In this document: one piece after another, positions 34,927-46,231 of the stretch
Position numbering within the stretch: the first letter of the stretch is position 1
How the letters are laid out: each line of letters opens with the position of its first letter
Source of the DNA: Pegoplata infirma
Taxonomy: Eukaryota; Arthropoda; Insecta; Diptera; Anthomyiidae
NCBI GenBank assembly: GCA_963921195.1
Contig: OY992536.1
Location: forward strand, 3,720,001 to 3,784,000
Length of the DNA: 64,000 nt
Reading direction: 5' to 3'
Position numbers and translations under genes: made by a program
Notes under the pieces: generated by a model
Database searches by the model: none
What the model saw: only the letters and a program-made list of their open reading frames with translations
What the model was told of the DNA's origin: nothing

Positions 34927-35452
34927 CACATATCTTCTAACCTATTGTTCTTTGCGAAATTTCTAGAGTGTTTTAAATACATAGTTCTTCAACATTTCGA
35001 AAAAAAAAAAAAATGTTTGATTTTTTTTTTTTGCAAAATCAAAAACTTTTTTTGTCAAAAACACCCTTTTTGCTCAAAAAATAGTTTAAGTCATTTTCTT
35101 TAAGAGCTTTGTGGTCGCTAACAAGGAAGGTCTCCCTGGTGTCACCTGCCGATCTTTATGGAATTGGTTTTATTTTGTAGAGCAGGAAAAATAAAGGGAC
35201 ACGTATTTTTTTTAGCGGCCCAAATTCATATTAAGGTGGTGAAAATGAGGTGGGAAGAAACGGTAATTGTTCAGTTTTTTACGTTTATTTCCTTTATTAT
35301 ACAAAGAAACCTAGTCATATTACATACCAAATGAAAGGTCTTTGGAAAACCTATCTTCGTCTGTAAAGAATGTGTTTAAACATGCACAACTTTTGGTCAT
35401 ATTGAGTAAAATGACAAAATTTTAGGACATTTTTCTTAATAAGTCGAAAAAT
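34927..35452. other. No gene recognised
   Basis: The open frame at 34750-35103 is built from the repeat array and T-runs and is not a gene. 35110-35450 is unassigned. Confidence 0.45.
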
Positions 35453-36071
35453 ATGAAAAAGAGTTTATTCTGATTCGAGGCCTTTTCATGTTCCCCATTA
35501 TGAATTAACATAACAAGTACTTATGATAACTCTACTTTCTTTATTAGGATATTCTCCCATTAAATACTCATAGAGTTTCTTGCTTTCAAAAATTTTTGGC
35601 AATTTTCAGGAATGAATTGACGATCGTTTCGGGGGTGTTCCAATTCCCCCATCATCAGAATTCTTTAGAAAATAAGGTAATACTGTTAGCATGCAAACAT
35701 CAAATATTCATATTCTAAATAATCTCAACTTAGTGAGAAAGCAAATATGATTTTCGAAGTTCCACCAGCATTACACCAAATATAATTTGAAAGCAAGTTT
35801 TTTTGGTTACTGCATATACTACCTTCGGTAGTTGATAAATACAGTTTTTGTTTTTGCCTTCTGTTATAGAAAACAAATTCTCTCGTATCAAGAGGGTTAC
35901 CAAGTGTGTTTTAATTTTTATTAAATAATAAAAATTAGTTATTTATTCGACCTTTTAATTGTGCAATGAAAAAGAGTTTATTCTGATTCGAGGCCTTTTC
36001 ATGTTCCCCATTATGAATTAACATAACAAGTACTTATGATAACTCTACTTTCTTTATTAGGATATTCTCCC
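35453..36071. repeat. Exact 106-bp direct repeat flanking ~407 bp
   Basis: 35453-35558 and 35966-36071 read identically, base for base (ATGAAAAAGAGTTTATTCTG through GGATATTCTCCC). In such an eroded region this identity points to a recent duplication, pseudo-LTR structure or assembly artefact. The unit between contains the hammerhead-like motif at 35614-35663. No open frame. Penelope-like elements can form such tandem copies, but no reverse transcriptase is visible. Confidence 0.75.
35614..35663 (-). ncRNA. Putative minimal hammerhead ribozyme motif
   Basis: The minus strand reads GAATT, then the core CTGATGA, a T, GGGGG, a loop, CCCCC, the core GAAA, CGATCG, TC, then AATTC. Stem I (GAATT/AATTC) and stem II (G5/C5) pair fully and stem III is very short, the layout reported for Penelope-like elements and retrozymes. 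The weakness is one extra T between CTGATGA and the G-run, which must bulge or mispair at position 10.1 and may reduce or abolish cleavage. Confidence 0.45.
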
Positions 36072-36143
36072 GAAAAATATTTACTTTTTTGGCACGTTGT
36101 TAGAATCACGAGATAGGTATTTTAAATAATCTGATACCACATA

Positions 36144-37425
36144 TGAGGCATTCCACACCAAATGTCCAGCAAAAAAAAAAACATGTGTACCGTAAACTTC
36201 TGAATAGGTTGTATGGATAGCCCTATATGGAACTTGAAAACTACGTTCTTGGTTTTTCAATTTTTCTGGGCTTAGGAGACGTGGTCAAATATTGGAAAAA
36301 TGGTCAAATTTGTGGCGAGTTGCCTTGATTAAATATTTATCACATTAAAACGGAATGCACCACAATCTCAAAAATGTACATTCTTATATAGTTTTGTATG
36401 TACATTCTTATATAGTTTTCGATTAAAATTTTTTTTTTTTTTTGGAAAATTTTCAGAACCCGTTTGAAATTTTCCATTTTTAAAAAAGTCAATTTATCAA
36501 AAATCCGGCCACTTTTTTTTCTTTTTTAATTTTTTAAGTTTAGATGTTTGTCCATCCACACAAAAAAAAATCAGAAACACATTTTACGTTTTTTTCAAGA
36601 AAATCGCATTTAATTTTTAAATTTCATAACAATTTAGTAATTTGCTTGTATTTTTTGTGTCAACAGAGCGTATGACGAATATTTATGCAATTAATATTAC
36701 TCATTCGCAACGTTAAAACAAAGAAATACAAGCAAATTACAAAATTGTTATGAAATTTAAAGTTCAAATCAAAGACTATTAAAGAAGACGTTTCACACGG
36801 GAAAGTAAATGAACCCTTTGGAAATAAGCTAACACGGTAGAACATTTGCCATCGTTTGCTTTGATAAATTCATTCGCTTTCCAAAATTTCACTAATACAC
36901 ACTCGTATTTCCACCAAAATCACTAATACTTTCACGTTTTTCGTATTTAGAATTGCGTAGAAACAAATATAATTGACAAATGTTCTTGAAAGTTAGCTTA
37001 CTTGTATTTTAGTGAATGGGCAAATTTGAGTCCTGGAACGACTGGACACCCTTTGGTTCAAATGCGATTTTCTCGAAAAAAAAAACGAAGAACGTGTTTC
37101 TGAATTTCTTTGTGTGGATGGACAAACATCTAAACTTTAAAAAAAAAATTAAAACAGAAAAAAAAGTGGCCGGATTTTTAATAAATTGACTTTTTTAAAA
37201 AATGGAAAATTTCAGAACGGGTTCTGAAAATTTTCCAAAAAAAAAATTTTTAATCGATAGCCCATGCAAAACTATATAAGAATGTAAATTTTTTACATTG
37301 TGGTGCATTCCGTTTAATGGGATAAATATTTAATCAAGGCACCTTGCCATAAATTTTACCATTTTTCCAATATTTGACCACGCCTCCTAAGCAAAGTTTT
37401 TGAAAATTTGAAAAACCAAAAATAT
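36144..37425. mobile_element. TGAGGC palindrome family, copy 3
   Basis: Starts TGAGGCATTCCACACC after TA. Both arms and the centre are present but the right outer end is lost at about 37425. It carries a 286-bp hAT-like insertion (36770-37055) and a small local duplication of ACATTCTTATATAGTTTT at about 36380-36420. Confidence 0.7.
36770..37055. mobile_element. hAT-like MITE with very short CAAAG ends, TSD GTTCAAAT
   Basis: Flanked by exact GTTCAAAT (36762-36769 and 37056-37063). Other copies of the TGAGGC family read uninterrupted AAATTCAAATGCGATTTTC here, confirming the insertion. Inverted ends are only CAAAG/CTTTG. The cargo is not seen elsewhere in the window and has no open frame. Confidence 0.65.
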
Positions 37426-38630
37426 TTCTATCCGCTACACCCCCTCATTGTGTTAGTTTAAAAAAAAAAGCATAACCAAAAAACGGGAGAAGTGAGGTGG
37501 TTTCATATAGCCCCATATTAAAAAATTCACAAAAAGCCCCGCAACTGCCCTAAAAACGCACTTGGAGGGGTGCAAATATAATACAGATCGCCATCAATTT
37601 TCCGCCCTCTTAATTTTTCCTGACATTTCTAACCCCTATCTCTACCTTCTAAGGAGCTCCCATACAAAATTTATGACCCACCCCTAATATTTTTCAACCC
37701 CAACATATTCTCAGAATATACCTACCCTTTATTTTCAACTCAAAAGGGTGTCCCCATATAATTTTATTTATTTTTACTCCCTAAGCAGGAGTTGAGATAG
37801 GGTGTTATTATGTTCGGACAAAATGTTGGAGATTAAAAAATATTGGGGTCAGTCTTGTTTTTTTACATTTCTAGTAGGCTCCATAGGGGCGGTAGGAGCT
37901 GGTTTAAAAACAAATTTATAAAAAATAAAAATGTATGGGGACCACCTTGACCGATCTCGTTTAAAAAATTGTGCTTAAACTACTATCCAATCTTACCTTG
38001 GTGTAAATTCTTCATCTAGATCGGAAGACACCCATTATTAAAATATTTAATTCTTTCCTTAAGAGGTTAAACTATCAATATACGCGTTGTTGGCTATTCG
38101 TGTTAGAATACATTTGTTATGTGAAAAAAAAAACAAAAACATAAATCTGTTTTAAAAGTTCCATAAAAGAAAAACTTATAAAATTTCTAAGTATTTTTAA
38201 AAAATACACAACATTTCTTTTGTAAGATAAGTAATCAAACAGAAAGTGGTTTTAAAAACCATAATTCTTAATGCGATAACCCTAATCAAAGTTAATTTTG
38301 AGTCATTAAAGAAAACGCCTTTCTTTCAATTGTATAAATAAAACATAAATTGAAATGGAAATGGATGTTTGAACACAAGGCGGTTGTTAAACAAATATTT
38401 TAGTAATTCGAATTTCTTAACAAATTTACAAACATATTTGATTTAAAGCAAACAGTGATTAAGTAATCATTAAGTTTTTGATTACAGGTGATTAGTGTTA
38501 GACTTACAATTAGTAATTGTTAAACAGTAGTTTTAAACATTTAAAGAAAAAAAACTATATACGGCTGAACCGAATGAAAAGTACTCTTTACCAATTTTTA
38601 AGATTTTTAATATCCTGAAGATTCGAACGG
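37426..38630. other. Unassigned DNA, no supported gene
   Basis: 37440-37900 (CCTCATTGTGTTAG..., repeated GCTCC/CCCCTA stretches) loosely resembles the interior of the element at 3301-4453 and may be repeat-derived. 37900-38630 is AT-rich with nothing recognised. Confidence 0.4.
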
Positions 38631-38633
38631 ATA

Positions 38634-39110
38634 CACTAACAAAAAACCTTGTCAAACTACTAGAAAAAGTCTCGTAATCCCATTTTACCAATGTTTGACA
38701 GTTTTCCTTGTTTTTTAACAACTCATTTTCGTTCGAAATTTTTGTAATTTTAACAGTTTTTCTTGTAATTTTACAAATTTCCAACATTTTTTACAAAAAA
38801 AATCTAGTAAATTTACGAGAATCTCTTGTAAATTTTATTTCGCCAAAAAAATTGTAAAATTACAATTTTATTGGTAAAAATATTGTGAAATTACAAAAAA
38901 GTTCGTAATTTTTACTAGGAGTTCTCCTAAAATAGGAGGTAGCAAAAAATCTAGTAAAATCACGAAACCTCCTTGTAAGTTTTATCGCGTCAAAAAAATT
39001 GTATGTTTACAATTTTTTTGGTAAAAAGCTTGTAAAATTACAAAATTATTGGTAAAAAGCTTGTAAAGTAACAAAGAATTCTTGTCAAATAGGAGGTAGC
39101 AAAAAAGAAA
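38634..39110. mobile_element. CTTGTAAAATTACAAG-family element, right end missing
   Basis: Starts TACACTAACAAAAAACCTTG, then GTCTCGTAATCCCATTTTAC and many CTTGTAAAATTACAA motifs. Ends after TCAAATAGGAGGTAGCAAAAA without its terminal TTTTGAGTG. Same family as 45936-48877 and 49509-49730. Confidence 0.62.
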
Positions 39111-39356
39111 AAAGTTAGAGTTTTGTGTTCGCAGAAGTTCAAAGTCCTGCGCTTGGACTAAGGGGATCAAAAATGGCGCTTTTTTTGGCCTGCAATCTTT
39201 TGAGAGCGTGAATAAATAAATAATTTAAATAATAATAAATCTATAACACTTTGGTGTTCAAAGGAGAATAAAATGAACTTGTAAACATACACCGCGTGGG
39301 CCAAGGAGCCCCCAACTCACCGCCTCCCTAAAAACGCGCCAGTTAAATTTGTTTCA

Positions 39357-39550
39357 CTCTAGTGATAGAGGATATTTATAAGTTTGTCATTCCGTTTGTA
39401 ACACCTCGAAATATTTGTCCAGGACCCCATAAAGTATATATTCATGATCCTCGATCGATTTTAAGACGATCTAGCGATGTCCGTCCGTCCGTCTGTCTGT
39501 TGAAAACACTCTAACTTTTGAAAGACTTTACGGAGGCTCCTGAAGTTTGG
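39357..39550 (+). mobile_element. INE-1-like fragment, 5' part
   Basis: Landmarks TAAGTTTGTCATTCCGTTTG, CTCGAAATATTTGTCCAGGA, GATCTAGCGATGTCCGTCCG. Stops at the TGAGGC palindrome that begins at 39557. Confidence 0.62.
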
Positions 39551-39556
39551 AATATA

Positions 39557-41288
39557 TGAGGCATTCCACACAAAATGTCCCGCTACAGAAAAACATGTGT
39601 CCCGTAAATTTCTGAATAGGTTGTTTGGATAGCCCTATATGAGGCATTCCACACCAAATGTCCCGCTACAGAAAAACATGTGTCCTGTAAATTTCTGAAT
39701 AGGTTGTTTGGATAGCCCTATATGTAGCTAAGAAAATTGCGTTTTTGGTTTTTCAAATTTTCGAAAACTGGGATTAGGAGGCGTGGTCAAATATTGGAAA
39801 AATGGTAGAATTTGTGGCGAGTTGCCTTGATTAAATATTTATCACATTAATACGGAATGCACCACAATGTCAAAAATTTACGTTCTTATATAGTTTTGTA
39901 TGGGCTATCGATTAAAATTTTTTGTTTTGGAAAATTTTCAGAACCCGTTCTGAAATTTTCCATTTTTTAAAAAAGTAAATTTATCAAAAATCCGGCCACT
40001 TTTTTTTCTTTTATATTTATTTTTTTAAAAGTTTAGATGTTTGTCCATCCACACAAAAAAAATCAGAAACACGTTCATCTTTTTTTCGAGAAAATCGCAT
40101 TTGAACTTTAAATTTCATAACAATTTTGTAATTTGCTTGTATTTCTTTGTTTTAAAGTTGCGAATGAGTAATATTAATTGCATAAATATTCGTCATACGC
40201 TCTGTTGACACAAGAAAATACAAGCAAATTACAAAATTGTTATGAAATTTAAAATTCAAATGCGATTTTCTCGAAAAAAACGAAAAATACATTTCTGATT
40301 TTTTTTGTGTGGATGGACAAACATCTAAACTTAAAAAAAGAAAATTAAAAAAAAGAAAAAAAAGTCGGATTTTTGATAAATTGACTTTTTTAAAAAATGG
40401 AAAATTTCAGAACGGGTTCTGAAAATATTTCTTGGAAAAAAATTTTATTCGATAGCCCATACGAAACTATATAAGAATGCTAATTTTTAAGATTGTGGTG
40501 CATTTCGTTTTAATGTGATAAATATTTAACCACAAATTTTACCATTTTTCCAATATTTGACCACGCCTCCAACGCCCAGTTTTTGAAAAATTGAAAAACC
40601 GAAAACGCAATTTTCTAAGTTCCATATAGGGCTATCCATACAAGCTATTCAGAAGTTTATGGTACACGTGTTTTTTTCGCTGGACATTTGGTGTGGAATG
40701 CCTCATATATGGATCTAAGAAAATTGCGTTTTGGGTTTTTCTAATTTTCAAAAACCGGGCTTAGAAGGCGTGGTCAAATATTGGAAAAATGGTAAAATTT
40801 GTGGCGAGTTGCCTTGATTAAAAATTTATCACATTAAAACGGACTGCGCCACAATCTTAAAAATTTACATTCTTATATAGTTTTGTATGGGCTATCGATT
40901 AAATTTTTTTTTTTGGAAAATTTTTAGAACCCGTTCTGAGATTTTCCATTTTTTAAAAAAGTCAATTTATCAAAAATCCGGCCACTTTTTTTTCTTTTTT
41001 ATTTTTTTTTTTTTTAAGTTTAGTTATTAATTGCATGAATATTACTCATTCGCAACGTTAATACAAGAAAATACAAGCAAATTACAAAATTGTTATGAAA
41101 TTTAAAATTCAAATGCGATTTTCTCGAAAAAAACGAAAAATGTTTTTCTGATTTTTTTGTGTGGATGGACAAACATCTAAACTTAAAAAAAATTAAAAAA
41201 AAAAAGAAAAAAGTGGCCGGATTTTTGATAAATTGACTTTTTTTAAAAATGGAAAATTTCAGAACGGGTTCTAAAAATTTTCCAAAAA
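39557..41288. mobile_element. TGAGGC palindrome family, outer copy 5
   Basis: It starts at TGAGGCATTCCACAC after TA, runs 83 bp to the internal GATAGCCCTATA (39639), and resumes at 40706 with TATATGGATCTAAGAAAATT to about 41288, where it is truncated inside the right arm. Between the two parts a second family member (39640-40705) has inserted into the internal TATA. Confidence 0.78.
39640..40705. mobile_element. TGAGGC palindrome family, complete copy 4 (1066 bp)
   Basis: Complete from TGAGGCATTCCACACC to GGTGTGGAATGCCTCA with near-perfect inverted arms and a short unpaired centre near 40175. Flanked by TATA on both sides, while other copies show a single CCCTATATGG at the same place. With other copies always preceded and followed by TA, the target is TA within a TA run. 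No coding capacity. Confidence 0.82.
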
Positions 41289-41513
41289 AAGCTAAAATTA
41301 TTTTTTGTCGAACGTCTAAAAATAATTTTAACAAAATATCTTTCCGAATCTATAAATTTGCGTATTTTTTTGCATATTTTGATAAAATTGCATATTTCTG
41401 AATATTTTGGCATAAAATTAGCAAAATTAAAAAATTTGTAGAAATATTGATAATTTTAATTAAGTTGTCAGAAAATTTAGAAGTAAAGAAAATTCTATTG
41501 TAAATTAGAGTAA

Positions 41514-41950
41514 GAGTCCCCGCACAACAATGTCGGAGCGGTTGACGTTTTCGGTCATGAGAGAGTATAGGCGCAAAACAAAGACGGCAGCGGAAAATTC
41601 TGTCAAATGTTGATTTTTACACTATTTTTTCACTTTTTCGTCACTTTTTTATTTAAATTAATTGTATTTTTAATTATTCATATGATTTTTTTATATTGAT
41701 TTATTTTTTTTGCTGTTTCTTTAAATTTTAATAATTTTTGTTTTTAGAGATCATATTTTTTTGTTTACTTTATCGAAAATAATCGAAATATTTGTAAGAA
41801 AGTGGAAACATTTTCATTTCAAAAATTAAGGGAGAGATAGAAACCGACACAAAAATAAAATTGATTTTATTCTGGCGGTTTTCGGTCGAACATGTTTTCA
41901 TGCCAAATTTGTATGAAAAAAACGTCACCGACATTGTTGTGCGGGGACTC
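41514..41950. mobile_element. Harbinger-like MITE, TIR GAGTCCCCGCACAACAATG, TSD TAA
   Basis: Perfect inverted ends GAGTCCCCGCACAACAATGT / ACATTGTTGTGCGGGGACTC, flanked by TAA (41511-41513 and 41951-41953). 437 bp, AT-rich interior, no open frame. Superfamily from the TWA target only. Confidence 0.75.
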
Positions 41951-41953
41951 TAA

Positions 41954-43971
41954 GTTTATTCTTGTTTTTAATTTATTTCTCTATTTACAGTTCAAGAATG
42001 ATTTATTACAAAGAAAATAATTGCGTTTTAATACAATCCGTTAAAAATTATGGAAATTAAATGCATTTGAATAAAAATGCGTAAATTCTGTTTTTATACA
42101 AATACAGTAATATTAGTTTATTTTTATATTTGGCAAATCCAAAATTTACAAATACAACAGTATTTGTTAAAAAAAAAAAAAAACAGATTCGTGCATTTTA
42201 AATGTAACTTTAAATGCATGTAACTTCTACAACTGAACAGTTCATACGAATAAGGACGAATAGACCAGGAAACAGTTTAAAACTTATATTTTTGTGAACT
42301 TTTTTGCATTAATGGATTAGTGCATTATGCAAAAATGTTCGAAAAAATTTTTAGCCGTTTCCTGCGTTTTTATCGTCATATGTAAAATAATACAAATGGT
42401 CTATTCGTCCTAATTCGCATGTACTGTTCAACTGTAGACGGATTTTATTAGAAACCCTCATATTTTAAAAGCAATATCTTGAAAAATGTTTTACTTTTGT
42501 ACTTTAAGACTACATTTTCGGATTCAGCGAGAAATTTTACGTGGAAAATAATTGCAAAATATCATGGATCGTAACTTTTTTTTCAAATTTGTAAAGTAGT
42601 GTTTGTGCTTTATCATGAACTTTATTTTAAATAATAAAACAGTTGATGCATATGAGTATGATTTTCATATTTGTAATTAAACAGTTAGATTAAAACAAAA
42701 CAATACAAACCAAGTAAAAATGTAATCTAACCGTCATGCATATTTCCATTTTTATAAAATTATATAAAAAAAAAAATAAAATCTTAATAAATCCCGTATA
42801 AAGATTTATATAATGGGGCACTTAACTTTATACAGAAACATAAAAAATAAATATGCCGCCACCTCCTGTAGACTTTTAAAAAAACATAAAATTGGGAATG
42901 GCAAAAAAAAAATATTTTTCCGCAAATTTTATTTTTTAAACTTTTTTACTAGGGTTTATGAAAAGTATTATAAATTTTATTTATAATAAATATGAAATCT
43001 CACCTTAAGTAGATGTCAACTATTAAATTATTTCATTGACAACCACTTGCTACCAAAGAGGCATTTTTTTTTTTAATAAAAAGTAAAAATAAAACTATTA
43101 TTCCCACAAAGACAAGACAGACAGAGAGAAACAATATACTTTTGTACCACAATAAATAAATCCAAAAAGAAAAGAAACATCAAATAACCACCAAATCATC
43201 TATTGTACATTTATGAAGTAACACAATTACTTATCAATCAATTTGATTTGCAACGCCACACGTGATCAGTAATGATCATGCAGACAATCAATCGAAAAAA
43301 AAAAACATTTTATTTGAAGTGATTTGAAAAAAAAAGTAAAATTGAGTACAAAAAGAAATACATCTTAAAGGGACAACCCAGCAAAAAAATTGACTACCAC
43401 AAATAAAGTTCAACAAAACGAAAAACTTTTTTCAAAGCACTCAATAAAGTAATATGTTGCTTTAAACGAAAGCTTTTTAAACGCACAAGCATTATTCTTC
43501 TTCTTAATTCTAGTGGAAATTATTCTAGAACAGACGGGAAACTGAATAGCACAATTGCCGTTGTTAAATTAAATTGGTCCGACACATTGGCGGTGATGGC
43601 AAAAACTGACACTTATAGGTCTAGTTCAGACAAACACTTCGATCGGTTCAAAATCGTTTTAAAAAATTACAGCTTTTTACAACTAAAAAAGAACCAAAAA
43701 TTTTGAGCCGTTATTAAGTCGCCGCCGAAAATTCCTATTCGTCTCGATTGCCTGGTCTAGTGGTACCAAAACAATTTTCGGTACCACAGATTCGAATTTT
43801 CATATGAATCTTTTCGGATCTAATAGATCGAAAACAATTTTGGTTTGGTGGGTTATTATGACAAATATAACATGGTATTCGGTCATGTAGAATTGTATAT
43901 ACCCTTTAAAACTATTTCATAAAGTTTTTACATTAAAAATTTTACAAGTAAAAGTTTCGTTAAATTTGTTG
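41954..43971. other. Mostly unassigned AT-rich DNA, no supported gene
   Basis: Apart from the small hairpin element at 42227-42437 I see nothing supportable. 43925-43971 (TTTTACAAGTAAAAG) may be a remnant of the CTTGTAAAATTACAAG family that hosts the insertion at 43980. Confidence 0.5.
42227..42437. mobile_element. 211-bp hairpin MITE, CTACA ends
   Basis: CTACAACTGAACAGTTCAT... and GGACGAATAGACC on the left are mirrored by GGTCTATTCGTCC and GTACTGTTCAACTGTAG on the right. TSD not seen. Confidence 0.62.
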
Positions 43972-43979
43972 GTACTTAC

Positions 43980-45901
43980 CAGAGCTTCGAAGGATTTCAT
44001 TCCTTAATTCGATTTGCCTTTCTGAATGAAAATTTGGTGATTGCATTCCCCAATCACATTTTAGCGAATTGAATGAATTCACTTTAGACTCATTCGATTT
44101 ATAAATGTCGAATGCATTCGATTTATTTTTCATTCGACTTTCAAAAATCGAATGCATTCGATTTTTTTTTGATTCGATTTTTAAAAATCGAATGCATTCA
44201 CTTGCGAATGCAATCGATTTTCTTTTTATTCAATTTGAAAAATCGAATGGCTTTATTGCATAAAAAACTTAAAAAACTAACCAAGATAGAGCAAAACGGA
44301 GCCAATTTGTTGTCCATTGTATCGCCAACACTCTTTACACTTTTTGTCGTGTAGGCAGAGGGGGGGTGAAATAAAGCCATAGGCAATAAGGCCATATGGC
44401 CTTATTTCTCAATTCAATGGGAAATAAGGCCATATGGCTTTATTACCAACACGATTGAGCAATAAAGTCATATTGATTTTGCAACCAAAGTGGAAATAAA
44501 GCCATATCAGTTGAAAATGTGGAAATATATTTCCCCGTAAATCCTGCTACCCCAAAAAAAAAATATTTAGCGAAGCCGCTAAATTAATTTATGGATTTTG
44601 TAATCCCTAAACCCGGCCGAAGGCCGGCTACGCAGAAAAAAAATTGTTGACTATCTTTAAATTAAAAAACCACATATACAACGAACCTCGGAACTTAGAG
44701 GGGTCTAGAGGCACCAATTTTTTATTGGCAGGGTTTTTAATTTAAAGATTGTTTAACAAAAAAAATTTTTTCTGTGTAGCCGGCCTTCGGCCGGGCTTAG
44801 AGATTACAAAATCCATGCATTAAACCCACCCTCTCCGCAAAGTAAAGGTTTCTAGGGTAGCAGGCCTTTGCGCTATCAAATTTGTTATGCCTCAAAAAGG
44901 CCTGATAACCAAAATAGCTTTGGTTTGCAGAGAGGGTGGGTTTAATGCATGGAGTTTGTAATCCCTAAGCCCGGCCGAAGGCCGGCTACGCAGAAAACCT
45001 TTATTACAAAAAAACAAATCATAGAAGTCGTAATTTCGACATTTCGCCCAAAAAAAATATTTTGGATTTTTTGACAATCTTGTTTTGGGAGAAATAACAT
45101 TTTAAACCTATATGTCGCAGCTTGGGCAATATGACATTTACGGTTTTGGGCGATAAGACCTTGACTTTTTTTGTTTAACTTTTTTTAAATTAAAAACCCA
45201 CATTCCAGGAACCTCTGAACTCAGAGGGGCCTAGAGGCACCTTTTTTTGTAAGCAGGATTTTTAATTTAAAGATTGTTTAACAAAAAAGTTTTTCCGTGT
45301 AGCCGGCCTTCGGCCGGGCTTAAGGATTACAAACTCCATAAATTAATTTAGCGGCTTCGCTAAATAATTTTTTTTGGGTATCAGGATTTTAGTGGAAAAA
45401 TTTTTCCACATTTTCCCCTACACTCTTCGGAAATTAATGATGAATACTTTTATAAATTTTCAAATGAGTAATAAAGCCATATATGACTTTATTTCCAACA
45501 GTGGTTGGTAATAAGGCCATATGGCTTTATTTCTCAACTCATTGGGAAATAAGGCCATATGGCCTTATTGCCTATGGCTTTATTTCACCCCCCCGTAGGC
45601 AGATAATATATTAATTTTTAAAATTTTCGGGAACACCAATTTTTTTGGATTCAAAGTTAGAGCCCATTAGGGGCATCGTATGTAACGAGAGTCGGCGATA
45701 CTATGGACCAAAATTTGGCTCCGTTTGGTCTATCTGTTTAAAAAATCGATTGCATTCGCAGTGGAATGATAAAAAATCGAATGAATTCCAAGGACTGCAT
45801 TCAATGTTGATTTATTAAATCGAATGCATTCACTGACTATGAAAATTTAATGGATTTTTTTGAGAATTCATTCGAAAAGGATTTCATTCTACGAAGCTCT
45901 G
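43980..45901. mobile_element. hAT-like element with ATGCAT palindrome arrays, TSD GTACTTAC
   Basis: Ends CAGAGCTTCG and CGAAGCTCTG are flanked by exact GTACTTAC (43972-43979 and 45902-45909). Both subterminal zones are arrays of AATCGAATGCATTCGATT palindromes (about 44040-44250 and 45740-45870). The middle is a nested palindrome (44360-45594) and a repeat shared with 22205-22335. No transposase. Confidence 0.8.
44360..45594. mobile_element. Palindromic element with 9-bp TSD GTAGGCAGA
   Basis: Ends GGGGGGGTGAAATAAAGCC and its inverse are flanked by exact GTAGGCAGA (44351-44359 and 45595-45603). A 9-bp duplication suggests a Mutator-like (MULE) origin, though other superfamilies are possible. 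The arms carry repeated AAGGCCATATGGCCTT palindromes and four CCGGCCGAAGGCCGG hairpins (near 44613, 44782, 44972, 45303). Almost the whole 1235 bp is self-complementary about a centre near 44878. Confidence 0.76.
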
Positions 45902-46231
45902 GTACTTACTACCAAAACTCCTTGTAAAGTTGCTACACTCAAAAAAGACCTTGTCAAATTACTTAAAAAAGTCTCGTAATCCCATTTTACCATCATTTGA
46001 CAGTTTTCCTTGTATTTTAACAAATAATTTTCGATCAAAATTTTCATTTTTTTGTAATTTTACAGTTTTTCTTGTAAGGAGTGAGATCATAAAAATGTTA
46101 ACACACATTTTTGCCTACAACTTTGGTGTAAAGCTTCCAAATTTTTTTTTTTTCGGCAGTTTACATTTTAAAAATATGTCAGTTAATAAATTAATTTACA
46201 TCATGAGTTTTAATTTGCAATTTTTTACACA

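Noticed and set aside
34750..35103. 117-codon frame
   Set aside because: Its start is the AAAATATGCA repeat array of a hAT-like element and its end is T-rich low-complexity DNA.
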